Shown here: positions 1 to 10,800 of the stretch, piece by piece
Layout of the letters: every line of letters begins with the position of its first letter
Position numbering within the stretch: the stretch's first letter is position 1
Notes under the pieces: model-generated
Databases searched by the model: none
What the model was told of the DNA's origin: nothing
Seen by the model: only the letters and a program-made list of their open reading frames with translations
Assembly: GCF_024362695.1 (NCBI RefSeq)
Contig: NC_065426.1
Span: 1,550,001-1,614,000, forward strand
Source of the DNA: Pectinophora gossypiella
Taxonomy: Eukaryota > Arthropoda > Insecta > Lepidoptera > Gelechiidae
Reading direction: 5' to 3'
DNA length: 64,000 nt
Program-made: the position numbers and the translations under genes

Positions 1-208
1 CATAAGTAGGGGCAATGCAATTGATTTAAATAGATACCTAGGTACCTAATGCCTGTTATTAAGTAAAGATTTTTCCATGGCTGATATCAAGCGGCTATTT
101 TAGACATTATAATCATCATAAAATCAATCGATCGTTTCTTAAAATGGATTTCACATAAAAAAATGTGCATTAAGTATTAAGCTCCTTAAAATTTAAATAG
201 GTACTTAC

Positions 209-302
209 CGGCACCGATGCAGGTAACAGCAGTCTCTTCGTCGTCGACGCGACGGCGAAGCATTGTAGAGCACACTGGAATTTCAACGCTTGAACGCTTC
301 AT
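209..302 (-). CDS. Internal or first coding exon of an unidentified host gene
   Basis: Reading the minus strand, a pyrimidine-rich tract ending TTTGTTTACAG (+ strand 303-313) is followed at once by ATG. Thirty-one codons then stay open before a consensus donor CG|GTAAGTAC (intron begins at 208). The exon is 94 nt and ends in phase 1. The peptide starts MKRSSVEIPV, continues CSTMLRRR, then an acidic VDDEE, and ends CIGA. The GC-rich codon use contrasts with the AT-rich introns. The gene continues leftward out of the window, so the product cannot be named. An E2F-type site about 310 bp upstream (see 614-624) would fit a cell-cycle or DNA-replication gene, but that is inference. The splice sites and frame are seen; expression is not. 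An earlier ATG is possible if the upstream exon differs from the one proposed. Confidence 0.6.
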
Positions 303-570
303 CTGTAAACAAACCACTTCTGTACTATATGTGTTTATCTAATAGACAATAAAATAAGAATTACTTATAGCTTTTAAGTAGGTAAGTACTTACCTTTTAA
401 TGTGTTCACTTTCATTATGTGGAAAAGAGAAAATCAGTACAGAAAGTTAAATATCTTACAATTATAATTGTTTATATGGCTAACTTTTATACTTTTAAAG
501 ATTATTACCTTATAATATAACTACATATTTAAAAATAATTGTTAAATTATTAATAACAAAATCGACTTAC

Positions 571-612
571 CTTTGGAAATCTTGAAATACAAGTGAAAAA
601 ACGCTTGTCACT
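571..612 (-). other. Candidate non-coding first exon of the gene at 209-302
   Basis: On the minus strand the sequence ending TTTCCAAAG is followed by GTAAGTCG (intron from 570 down), a strong donor. It would splice to the acceptor at 303-304, removing a 268-nt intron. No long open frame is present, so it would be 5' UTR. The transcription start is not resolved and should lie close to the E2F-type site just upstream. A second GTAAGT at about 386-391 could define another small 5' UTR exon, but I find no good acceptor for it. Confidence 0.4.
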
Positions 613-613
613 T

Positions 614-624
614 TTTCGCGCCAA
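614..624 (-). promoter_or_regulatory. E2F-type promoter site
   Basis: The + strand reads TTTCGCGCCAA, an exact TTTSSCGC E2F consensus; the minus strand reads TTGGCGCGAAA. It lies immediately upstream of a strong splice donor, in a region with no repeat signature, which is the position expected for a core promoter. Established knowledge: such sites drive S-phase genes in insects. Occupancy is inference. Confidence 0.45.
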
Positions 625-859
625 CGGTTTGGGTACGAATTTACTTTTTTTTTCCATGAGACTAACAAAGAAATTCTGCCAAAACAGATTCAAACAGCCA
701 ATATTGAAAAACATTGAAGTACTTTTTTACGTCACTTGGTCGCATAGATATCGATGGAATTAATAAATAAGCAATATAAAATCTGATTGCTTTTTGTCAC
801 ATCAGTACCATTTAACTTTTTTAAATAAGCGACAATGATTGAGTATTTTCATTCATTTT

Positions 860-2105
860 TCCGTGGGTTTTTGGCGGGAAAGTTGCTTTCTTCATTGAAA
901 AATCTTTTTTTTTTTTCTTATTTTGTCACCACTTGCAATTGGTCCGAGGACCATAAGCAGGTCTGGGGGGCTACCGTTCCTTCATTTTATCAGTCGGGTG
1001 TTTTGAATAATCTAAATATTTAATACGAAGTAAACAAGTGCCTAATCAAAAACATTCGCTTTAGTGTTATTATATTGGAAAAATATATAAATATAAAGTA
1101 TAAATAAATATTCAATAAACAAAGTGGTGGTGGATCTATTTTCGCTTCGTGCCAAGAAGCCGCTTCATACATTTGGCTGTATGGGTTATGTTCCCTTTGC
1201 CTGTCCTACTATGGACAAAACAAAATAACAAAAAAAAAGTATATATTTATTTTATTTTTTTAGACTTTTTGGCTGGAACGGGACAGTTGTTTTCTTCATT
1301 GAATAATCTTAAATCTAAATAATTCATACGAAGTGGTGTTTTGTGGTTAATGACCGCATTAAGTTAGTCGGAAACCATTCGCGACACTGTTATTATATCG
1401 GAATATTCAATAAACAAAGTGTATCTATCTATTTTCCCTTCGTGCCAACAAGCCGCTTCATAACTCCAAAGTTTATGCGGACTTTTGAGTTAATTCGTTT
1501 AGGGTTCCTGAGTAGCAGTCTGCTCCGAGGATGGGGGCTTAGGTTTCATCATTCATCGTCATCACCTTTTATCATTTCATTAATCATCAAGAAAAAAAAA
1601 ATACGTAAGACATAGCTGTATGGGCATAGTTTCCTTTGCCTTACCCTTCGGGGAAAACAAAAAAGAAATATTTTTTTTTGTCTCGTTCGTGAACCTTGTG
1701 TTTTCGGCGGGAAACGGGAACGGGACAGTTGCTTTCTTCATTGAGTAATCTAAATAATTAATACGAAGTGGTGTTTTGTGGTTAATGATCGCATTAAGTT
1801 AATCGGAAGATATTCGCGAGTGTTATTATATTGGAGTATTCAATGAACAAAGTGTATCTGCCTATTTTCGCTTCGTGCCGGGAAGCCGCTTCATAACTCA
1901 AAAGTTTATGCGGACTTTTGAGTTAATTCGTTTGGGGTTCGGAGTAGAAGTCTACTCCGAGGGTGGGGGCTTAGGTTTCATCATCATCACCTTTCATCAT
2001 TTCATTAATCATCAAGAAAAAAAATACGTCAGACATGGCTGTATGGGCATAGTTCCCTTTGCCTTACCCTTCTTGTTCGGGGAAAACCAAAAAAAAAAAT
2101 CGTGA
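860..2105. repeat. Three tandem copies of a ~430-bp repeat
   Basis: Landmarks recur in the same order: GTTGCTTTCTTCATTGA at about 880, 1285 and 1727; TAATACGAAG or TCATACGAAG at about 1021, 1324 and 1760; CAAAGTGTATCT and the CGTGCC..AAGCCGCTTCATA block at about 1150, 1441 and 1874; and a CAAGAAAAAAAATACGT stretch at about 1590 and 2014. Copies 2 and 3 are the closest to each other; copy 1 has a deleted middle. The small frames in it differ from copy to copy through indels, so I do not call genes. The sequence resembles none of the other families in the window. Confidence 0.75.
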
Positions 2106-2759
2106 ACCTTGTTCGTGAACATCTTTGGTGAACATTAATTGATGAAGTTCTATTGTACTTATTGATATTTTTCTGTGCTACTTTTTCCTACCTACTTTGT
2201 TAGAATTTGTAACTTACAAGTTCATCGAGTCGAGCCCTACTTCCCCGTTTTTGCGTCAATATTCTACTGGTAAAACTTCCAGAACCATTATGTGTTTTGG
2301 ATAGAGCCAAAAATGATAAAAAGTTTGTGGATAATGTTCGTTGATAAATTGCAATGTAAGTAATATACAATCGAATGACACTGTTATTATAAAGTTATTT
2401 ATTTATAGGTGTTAGATGCTGATCGACTTTGTGTGTAACTCATACTCATAGTAAGAGATGCAAGCAACTAACAAGTCTCCCGATGAATGGTCCAGTCCGA
2501 GAGTTGGAAACAATGTGTCTGTATAAGTTGTGGAATATCTTTGGGATGGCATACAAGAAGACAAAATGACAGGCCATAGGCTTATGGAAAGAAATGAAGG
2601 GTGACATTATATGGAAAAACAAAAATATCTCCAAGACAGGTAATATAGTATTAAAGATTTTAATTTACTTTGTGTAAGAGCCATTTAAAAGTTTTATGAG
2701 TTTCAATCATGATGGACTTTCCAATCGGCATTCCCCATAAAACACTATAGATGTCATTG
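2106..2759. other. Low-copy stretch, no confident gene
   Basis: AT-rich. One frame (+, about 2423-2639) is open for roughly 72 codons except for a single TGA, and ends at an AG|GTAATA donor-like site; see findings. No match to the repeat families of this window. Confidence 0.3.
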
Positions 2760-3155
2760 TTAAGTTTTTTCTTTATTTAAACTTCTAATTTCATGGATAA
2801 CAGACATAAATGCATCTTTTATCTTTGTTTTTGGGTATAAATGATGATGATATATGATGATACATACAACTTCCACCTATTATTATTCTGATCAAAATAA
2901 AGAGAAGCGATATACCTAGATAGCAATGTCATTCTATACATAATGTGATCCGAATATCAAGAAACAATTAGTTTTATATTATATGATTCAGATTCAGACT
3001 TTATTTGCATTGAACATAGATACATATAATTGGTGTTACAGATTTAGGTTACAGTTACTTCTCTACATTCTGTCATTACATTACATTTTTGAATAATTAT
3101 GTACCCCAGCAATGAGAAAATAGGTAATTTATCATTATTATCAGGTTAAAAGTGA
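2760..3155 (+). repeat. Repeat S, interrupted by a LINE tail
   Basis: Matches 44085-44365 over ATCTTTGTTTTTGGGTATAA, GATCAAAATAAAGAGAAGC, CATAATGTGATCC and GAGAAAATAGGTAA. In this copy about 100 bp (2985-3080) are inserted. The insert begins GATTCAGATTCAGACTTTAT, the reverse complement of an AATAAAG polyadenylation signal plus a GAATCT tail, so it is a minus-strand non-LTR retrotransposon 3' end. Confidence 0.5.
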
Positions 3156-3159
3156 ACAA

Positions 3160-3709
3160 CGCCATCTCTCATGTGTTTGGGGAACGTCGGTTGAAATGTC
3201 CCTCATTGTTAAAGGCAATGTAATTATGTTTAAAACATTGTTTTAATTTCAATTTAAAGTTGGCATGTTTCAATTCCACCCCTAGACATTTAATTAATAA
3301 TATTGTTACAATCAGGCATATTGTGCAAAATATATTATTGTACATGTATGGGGCATCTAATTTGTACTTATTGGCTCCATGGGACATCAAAACTATAATT
3401 ATTTTTTTAGAACATTCATATTTGTTTTCAGATGCTTGATGGATGCCCATGTATGCGTTGTTTGCAGGATGAGCTCACCTCAAAAGCATTAATATCTAGC
3501 GAACATAAGAGCTGTGTTAAGTGTGCCGTTGCATTGTATCTAGTTAGTAGCTATTTATGTTCATAGATGTTGTTAAACTATGAGCTTAAATCACTTTATA
3601 ATTTATATTATCATATCATTAAATAGTAAAAAGCTAGTTAGGAACATAACCCATATATTTTAATGTTATTGTCAAGTTTATTCTATACCTACTTACTAAT
3701 ATGTTTGGC
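3160..3709. other. Low-copy stretch with a weak exon candidate
   Basis: No repeat-family match. At 3432 on + a TTTGTTTTCAG acceptor-like tract precedes an ATG and about 45 open codons to a TAG at 3565-3567, rich in Cys. No supporting donor upstream and no recognisable family; treated as unproven. Confidence 0.2.
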
Positions 3710-3836
3710 TGATCAGCCAGCCATCTACATACCAAACCGGGGATCACAAAGTAATTTTTGTGTTAGTCCCTACCGGGATTTGAACCCAGGACCTCCGGAT
3801 GTGAGCCCAACATACAGCCACTGGACCACGGAGGCC
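3710..3836 (-). mobile_element. SINE-A, head fragment
   Basis: Minus strand reads GGCCTCCGTGGTCCAGTGG (A-box-like region), then GGTTCAAATCCCGGT (B-box-like region) and the start of the body. The copy is 3'-truncated near 3710 and diverged. Confidence 0.7.
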
Positions 3837-4479
3837 GAGAGTACTTGAGTTGCTGTTTTATTTCAACTATTTGATTAAATGTAGACATATTTTGTATGAG
3901 TATGAGTTGCATCTATGATATTTTAAATATATAATAAAACAACTTATTTCTAAAAATATATCTTTCATTATCTTTTACAGTTTCTTTTAATTTAAAATTA
4001 TTTTGAAAAATCGCCACATCAACTGATAAGATCTCACAATCAGTGTTTTTTATTGTATCAAAATTGTTAGTTGCATTTTAATGTAGGTACCTACCTACTG
4101 GTATTGAACTTATGACCTCTTGAGACCAGATTTCCACATCAAACATCCTTTGGTAGTCTTTATTGGCTTAAATACAAGACAAATATTATTACAAAATCTA
4201 TAGGTACCAATCAGGGACATTCCGGGCTACTTCCCCTAAAAAAATATAGATGGCGCTGTACAGATGTGCGATCGTTTAACCTTCTAATTTTATTGATAAT
4301 TTTGGGATAATTTATATAATGCCATTACAATATATTTTGAAAATGGGTATTTACGTTTTTATCACGTTAAAATTCTGGACAGCGCCACCTGTATTTTTTT
4401 TTTTGAGAAAGTAGCCTGGATAGTCATCCATTAGTTCTATTACCTGGTTACTAAATATGCAAGAGTAACGTGTGTTATT
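3837..4479. other. AT-rich stretch, no gene seen
   Basis: A piece at 4230-4330 (GCTGT..GTTTAACCTTCTAATTTTAT) resembles 44070-44110. Otherwise nothing is recognised. Confidence 0.3.
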
Positions 4480-4580
4480 GGTGTTGATTCCAGTACACAC
4501 CATCTAGGTAAGTTTATTTGAAGTTAAACCTGACATTTTATTATCAGCCGAAAAGGAAAGGGACGGATAATTGAAAACTG
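4480..4580 (+). repeat. Repeat N fragment
   Basis: Contains CCAGTACACACCA and CGAAAAGGAAAGGGACGGA. Related copies lie at about 35548-35700, 51520-51705, 51835-51910 (opposite strand) and 52848-53055. Confidence 0.5.
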
Positions 4581-4705
4581 TACCTGGATACCTTCACACG
4601 ACTTACTTAAACTATTCTCGTGAAAAATGAATCGTTCCAGGTGCGATAGTTTTTTTTTTTTGTTTTGCCAGACTATAGGGTGTCTCCCTGGGGGAAAACA
4701 AGATT

Positions 4706-4835
4706 CAAACCTACTGACTGACTGACATAGTTGTTCTCCCAGAAGGAGCGTCGAGGGGTGAAAATGATGTATGGGGGGTGTGATCGGGACCTCCCGGGTG
4801 AGTATGGGAAAACTTCCAGATCTTGGAAAACTGTT
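4706..4835 (+). repeat. Inverted terminal monomer at the left edge of the array
   Basis: CTACTGACTGACTGACAT, then GTTGTTCTCCCAGAAGGAG and the following ~100 bp are the reverse complement of block ends at 6733-6842, 7765-7870, 8845-8945 and 10190-10300. The array is therefore bounded by ~120-bp inverted repeats. Confidence 0.8.
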
Positions 4836-6840
4836 CCGCATAAATTTTGTAAGGCGGCCATCTTGTTTTTCACGATTTTGGTTTTTTTGTTTCACCGGTG
4901 ATTGTATTTGAATAAGATTTAAATAAGATTCGAGAAAGATAGTTTCTGTGATACCTAGTTTCGCCAGACCGTAGGGTGCCTCCCTGATGCGGAGCAGTTT
5001 TTGAAGATCGAGAAGTATTTCCACACTCAACAAGACGTTCCGATTACAACCCCATACATTATTTTTTCCAGCGAGGCATTTTCGGGAAAAACGAAAAATT
5101 TGTATGGCGGCCATCTTGATTTTCCGCCATTTTGACTTTTTTCATCGGCGATTAAATTCCACCAATATTTAAGTAGGTTAAGTGGAAAAAAGAATGCTCC
5201 ATGTTTGATAGTTTAGCCAGGCCATAGGGTGTCTCCCTGATGCGGAGCAGTTTTTGAAGAGCGAGAAGTATTTCCATGTTCAACTTGAAGTTTAAATCAC
5301 ACCTTTCATACATCATTTTTACCCCCAAGGCATTTTCAGGAAAAACGAAAATATTGTATGGCGGCCATCTTGTTTTTCCGCCATTTTTTTACCGCGATAG
5401 AATTTGACCAAGACTTGAATAGGTCTCGTGAAATCAAAAAAGTTCTAGGTGCTATAGTTTTGCCAGGCCGTAGGGTGACCCCTGATGCGGAGCAGTTTTC
5501 AAAGATGACGTTACGAACAAATCCCCCACACATAAATTTTACCCCCGAGGCATTTTCGGGAAAAACGAAAATTTTGTATGGTGGCCATCTTGTTTTTCGG
5601 CCATTTTGTTTTTTTTTCATCGGCGATAAAATTTGACCAAGATTTAAATAGGTTTCGTGAAAACAGAAAAGTTCCAGATGTGATAGTTTCGTCAGGCCGT
5701 AGGGTGTCTCCCTGATGCGGAGCAGATTTTCAAGATCGAGAAGTATTTTTATACTCGACATGACGTTCCTATTACACCCCTATACATCATTTTTACCCCC
5801 GAGGCATTTTCAGGAAAATTTAAAAATTTGTATGGCGGCCATCTTGTTTTTCCGCCATTTTGATTTTTTTTGACCGGCGATAAAATTTGACCAAGATTTA
5901 AATAGGTTTCGTGAAAACAGAAAAGTTCCAGGTGTGATAGTTTCGTCAGGCCGTAGGGTGTCTCCCTGATGCGGAGCAGATTTTCAAGATCGAGAAGTAT
6001 TTTTATACTCGACATGACGTTCCTATTACACCCCTATACATCATTTTTACCCCCGAGGCATTTTCAGGAAAATTTAAAAATTTGTATGGCGGCCATCTTG
6101 TTTTTCCGCCATTTTGATTTTTTTTGACCGGCGATAAAATTTGACCAAGATTTAAATAGGTTTCGTGAAAACAGAAAAGTTCCAGGTGTGATAGTTTCGT
6201 CAGGCCGTAGGGTGTCTCCCTGATGCGGAGCAGATTTTCAAGATCGAGAAGTATTTTTATACTCGACATGACGTTCCTATTACACCCCTATACATCATTT
6301 TTACCCCCGAGGCATTTTCAGGAAAATTTAAAAATTTGTATGGCGGCCATCTTGTTTTTCCGCCATTTTGATTTTTTTTGACCGGCGATAAAATTTGACC
6401 AAGATTTAAATAGGTCTTGTGGAAAAAGAATAGTTCTAGGTGCGATAGTTTAACCAGGCCGTAGGGTGTCTCCCTGATGCGGAGCAGTTTCTGAAGATCA
6501 AAAAGTATTTACATACTCAACATGACCTTCCGATTACGCCACCATACATTGTTTTTGCCCCCGAGACATTTTCTGGAAAAACAAAATTTTGTATGGCGGC
6601 CATCTTGTTTTTCCGACATTTTGTTTTTTTTTCACCAGCGATTGGATTTGACCAAGATTTAAATAGGTTCTGTGAAAAAAGAACCGTTCCAGGTGCGATA
6701 GTTTCGCCAGACCGTAGGGTGTCTCCCTGATGCGGAGCAGTTTTCCAAGATCTGGAAGTTTTCCCATACTCACCGGGAGGTCCCGATCACACCCCCCATA
6801 CATCATTTTCACCCCCCGACGCTCCTTCTGGGAGAACAAC

Positions 6841-6907
6841 TATGTCAGTCAGTCAGTCAGTCAGAGATGTCGCGTGGTTCGCTCGCAGCAAGCTGCTCGC
6901 GTGTCTT
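6841..6907 (-). repeat. Block junction 1 of the array (CAGT run plus GC hairpin)
   Basis: CAGT tetranucleotide run followed by GATGTCGCGTGGTTCGCTCG and a GCAGC-AA-GCTGC hairpin. The AT-rich spacer and the CTAG seen at junctions 2 and 3 are missing here. Confidence 0.7.
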
Positions 6908-7865
6908 GTTTTCCCGCCATTTTATTACCGCGATAGAATTTGACCAAGACTAAAATAGGTCTCGTGAAATCAAAAAAGTTCTAGGTGCTATAGTTTTGAC
7001 AGGCCGTAAGGTGCCCCCTGATGCGGAGCAGTTTTCCAAGATGACGTTCCGATCACATCCCTATACATATTTTTTACCCCCGAGGCATTTTCAGGAAAAA
7101 CGAAAAATTTGTATGGCGGCCATCTTGTTTTTCCGCCATTTTGATTTTTTTTCACTGGCAATTAAATTTGACCAAGATTTAAATAGGTATCGTGAAAACT
7201 AAAAAGTTCCACGTGCGATAGTTTCACCAGGCCGTAGGGTGTCTCCCTGATGCGGAGCAGTTTTTCAAGATCGAACAGTTTTTCCATACTCAGCTTGACG
7301 TTGCGATCACACCTCCCATACATCATTTTTACCTCCGAGACATTTTCTGGAAAAACGAAATTTTGTATGGCGGCCATCTTGTTTTTCCGCCATTTTGTTT
7401 TTTTTTCACCGGTGATTGGATTTGACCAAGATTTAAATAGGTTTCCTGAAAAAAATATTGCTCCAGGTTTTATAGTTTTGCCAGGCCGTAGGGTGTCTCC
7501 CTGATGCGGAGCAGATTTTCAAGATCGAGCAGTATTGAAAAACTCAACATGAAGATCCGATCACATCCCTATACATCATTTTTACCCACGAGACATTTTC
7601 TGGAAAAATAAAATTTTGTATGGCGGCCATCTTGTTTTTCCGCCATTTTGTTTTTTTTTCACTCACGATAGAATTTGACCAAGATTTAAATAGGTTTTGC
7701 GAAAAAAAAATTGATCCAGGTGTAATAGTTGCGCCAGACTGTAGGGTGTCTCCCTGATGCGGAGCAGTTTTCCAAGATCTGGAAGTTTTCCCATACTCAC
7801 CGGGAGGTCCTAATCACACCCCCCATACATCATTTTCACCCCCCGAGGCTCCTTCTGGGAGAACA

Positions 7866-7980
7866 ACCCTGTCAGTGAGTCAGTGAGTCAGTCAGTCAGT
7901 CAGTACATGGGTTTGTAGCTATATATAATATAACTAGATGTCGCGTGGTTCGCTCGCAGCAAGCTGCTCGCGTGTCTTGT
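7866..7980 (-). repeat. Block junction 2 with CTAG and hairpin
   Basis: CAGT run, GGGTTTGTAGCTATATATAA, then ACTAG (CTAG 7934-7937), GATGTCGCGTGG and the GCAGC-AA-GCTGC hairpin. On the minus strand this is a GC-rich hairpin a few bases before CTAG|T, the layout of a Helitron 3' terminus. Family assignment is inference. Confidence 0.6.
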
Positions 7981-8937
7981 TTTCCCGCCATTTTTTTTAC
8001 CGCGATAGAATTTGACCAAGACTTGAATAGGTCTCGTGAAATCAAAAAAGTTCTAGGTGCTATAGTTTTGCCAGGCCGTAGGTTGTCTCCCTGATGCGGA
8101 GCAGTTTTCCAAGATGACGTTCCGATCACACCCCAATACATCATTTTTACCTCTGAGACATTTTCTGGAAAAACAAAAATTTGTATGGCGGCCATCTTGT
8201 TTTTCGGCCATTTTGTTTTTTTTTCACTGGCGATAAAATTTGACCAAGACTTTAATAGGCTTCGTGAAAACAGAAAAGTTCCAGGTGCGATAGTTTCGCC
8301 AGGCTGTAGGGTGTCTCCCTGATGCGGAGGAGCTTTCGAAGATCGAAAAGTATTTCCATACTCAACATGATGTTTCGATCACATTCCTCATACATCATTT
8401 TTACCCCCGAGGCATTTTCGGGAAAAACGAAAATTTTGTATGGCGGCCATCTTGTTTTTCCGCCATTTTGTTTTTTTTTCAGCGGGGATTGGATTTGACC
8501 AAGATTTAAATATGTTTTGCGAAAGAAAAATTGCTCCAGGTTTTATAGTTTTGCCAGGCCGTAGGGTGTCTCCCTGATGCGGACCAGGTTTTCAAGATCG
8601 AGAAGTATTTCCATACTCAACAATACGTTCCGATTACACCCCCATACACAGTTTTTACCCACGAGACATTTTGTGGAAAAATAAAATTTTGTATGGCGGC
8701 CATCTTGTTTTTCCGCCATTTTGATTTTTTTTCACCCACAATAGAATTTGACCAAGATTTAAATAGGTCTTGCGAAAAAAAAATTGATCCAGCTATAATA
8801 GTTGCGCCAGACTGTAGGGTGTCTCCCTGATGCGGAGCAGTTTTCCAAGATCTGGAAGTTTTCCCATACTCACCGGGAGGTCCCGATTGCACCCCCCATA
8901 CATCATTTTCACCCCCCGACACTCCTTCTGGGAGAAC

Positions 8938-9055
8938 AATTATGTCAGTGAGTGAGTGAGTGAGTCAGTCAGTCAGTCAGTGGGTTTGCAGCTATATATA
9001 ATATAACTAGATGTCGCGTGGTTCGCTCGCAGCAAGCTGCTCGCGTGTCCTGTAT
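8938..9055 (-). repeat. Block junction 3 with CTAG and hairpin
   Basis: Same order of parts as 7866-7980 (CTAG 9007-9010). The distance between the two CTAGs is 1,073 bp, which defines one higher-order unit. Confidence 0.65.
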
Positions 9056-10350
9056 TAGTTCGAAGCTTTGTATGGCGGCCATCTTGTTTTTTTTTACCGC
9101 GATAGAATTTGACCAAGACTTGAATAGGTCTCGTGAAATCAAAAAAGTTCTAGGTGCTATAGTTTTGCCAGGCCGTAGGGTGACCCCTGATGCGGAGCAG
9201 TTTTCCAAGATGACGTTCCGATCACAACCCAATACATCATTTTTACCTCAGAGACATTTTCTGGAAAAACAAAAATTTGTATGGCGGCCATCTTGTTTTT
9301 CCGCCATTTTGTTTTTTTTTTTTCACCGGTGATAAAATTTGACCAAGATTTAAATAGGTTTCGTGAAAACAAAAAAGTTCCAGGTGCGATAATTTCGCCA
9401 GGCCGTAGGGTGTATCCCTGATGCGGAGCAGTTTTCGAAAACCTGGAAGTATACCCGTACTCTACATGACGTTCCGATCAAAACCCTCATACATAATTTT
9501 TATCCCAGAGGCATTTTCAGGAAAAACTAAAAATTTGTATGGCGGCCATCTTGTTTCTCCGCCATTTTGTTTTTTTTTTACCCACAATAGAATTTGACCA
9601 AGATTTAAATAGGTTTCGTGAAAAAATTATTGTTCTAGGTGCGATAGTTTTGCCAGGCCTTAGGGTGTCTCCCTGATGCGGAGCAGTTTTCAAAGATCAA
9701 GAAGTATTTCCGTACTCAGCAAGACGTTCTGATTACACCCCTCTACATCATTTTTACCCCCGAGGCATTTTCTGGAAAAACGAAAATTTTGTATGGCGGC
9801 CATCTTGTTTTTCCGTCATTTTGATTTTTTTTCAACGGCGATAAAATTTGACCAAGATTTAAATAGGTATCGTGAAAACAAAAAAGTCCTAGGTGCGATA
9901 GTTTTTCCAGGCCGTAGGGTGTCTCCCTGATGCGGAGCAGTTTTCGAAGATTAAGAAGTATTTTCAAACTCACCAGGACGTTCCGATTACAACCCCATAC
10001 ACAGATTTTACCCCCGAGGCATTTTTTGAAAAAACATTTTTTTGTATGGCGGCCATCTTGTTTTTCCGCCATTTTGGTTTTTTTTCACCGGCGATTGGAT
10101 TTGACCAAGATTTGAATAGGTTTTGTGAAAAAAGAATCGTTCCAGGTGCGATAGTTGCGCCAGGCCGTAGGGTGTCTCCCTGATGCGGAGCAGTTTTCCA
10201 AGATCTGGAAGTTTTCCCATACTCACCGGGTGGTCCGGATCACTCCCCCCATACATCATTTTTACCCCCCGACGCTCCTTCTGGGAGAACAACCCTGTCA
10301 GTGAGTCAGTGAGTCAGTCAGTCAGTCAGTGGGTTTGTAGCTTTATATAA

Positions 10351-10625
10351 TATAATAATAATAATTTATTTAAATGTGGTTTGTAGGTTTAGGTTAATAT
10401 TGTGTCTTATATTAGTATAAGTAATTTCTAAATAATTTGTACGCGTATGTATGTCTATCTATATAATATTATACGTTGAAAGTCTCTCTTGTCACGTAGG
10501 TCAGCTGGAAGAAATCTCTTTGTTTAGAGATAAGCTTGCCTGTACTATCTGTTTTCTTTGTATGTTTCTTGTGTCTGTTTCATTGTGTACAAATAAATAA
10601 ATAAATAAACAAAATAAAACAGGAA
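10351..10625 (+). repeat. AT-rich retroelement-tail-like sequence
   Basis: ATAATA and AAATA runs surround TCAGCTGGAAGAAATCTCT and GCCTGTACTATCTG and end in (AAATA)n. This resembles insect LINE 3' untranslated tails but no coding part is left. Confidence 0.35.
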
Positions 10626-10667
10626 TACATTAATAAAAAAGAAGATTTCTATCTATAGAATGGTAAT

Positions 10668-10800
10668 TCTCCACCCCGCCCCAATTCGTATAGGACGTTT
10701 ACCTCACCCCCTCTTGATCTTACTTAAGTCTAAAAATGTCATAAGCCGCTAAGGAGTAAATAGCATAGCGCGCGGCCTGCGTCTCTCTCACACTTGAAGA
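10668..10800 (+). repeat. Repeat P fragment
   Basis: CTCCACCCCGC, TTTACCTCACCCCCTCTTG and TCTTACTT..AGTCTAAA recur at 18350-18430 and 55670-55830. Confidence 0.5.

Larger units (their letters stand above)
4660..10350 (-). repeat. Satellite-like array of ~254-bp monomers in ~1.07-kb higher-order blocks
   Basis: The landmark GTAGGGTGTCTCCCTGATG recurs (variants included) at about 4969, 5221, 5469, 5696, 5950, 6204, 6460, 6712, 7002, 7232, 7486, 7738, 8087, 8304, 8560, 8813, 9172, 9402, 9656, 9910 and 10165. Spacing is mostly 252-256 bp; the monomers at 5749-6015 and 6003-6269 are identical. Each block opens with a short monomer (217-230 bp, missing part of the segment after GGAGCAG), continues with three to five full monomers, and closes with a terminal monomer ending CTCCTTCTGGGAGAACAA plus a CAGT run. 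Every monomer carries TATGGCGGCCATCTTGTTTT. The many 60-140-codon frames on the minus strand only reflect the repeat; 254 is not a multiple of 3, so no frame persists. Strand is given as the Helitron-like orientation (3' CTAG ends on the left). Whether it is a transposon array or a satellite is inference. Confidence 0.85.

Noticed and set aside
386..425. An extra 5' UTR exon with donor near 391 on the minus strand
   Set aside because: GTAAGT is present but no convincing acceptor with branch and pyrimidine tract was found upstream.
3432..3567. Cys-rich terminal exon on +
   Set aside because: An acceptor-like tract and about 45 open codons exist, but there is no upstream donor partner, no homology and a competing AG nearby; too weak to call.
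4524..10292. More than twenty 60-196-codon frames in the tandem array, many reading MAAIQ..FPENVS..
   Set aside because: They repeat with the monomers, change frame every 254 bp, lack splice or start context and encode no domain. The AUG comes from the conserved GGCGGCCAT motif read in reverse.
4900..10300. CRISPR-like reading of the regular repeats
   Set aside because: The unit is ~254 bp with no short unique spacers, in a eukaryotic context, without cas genes.
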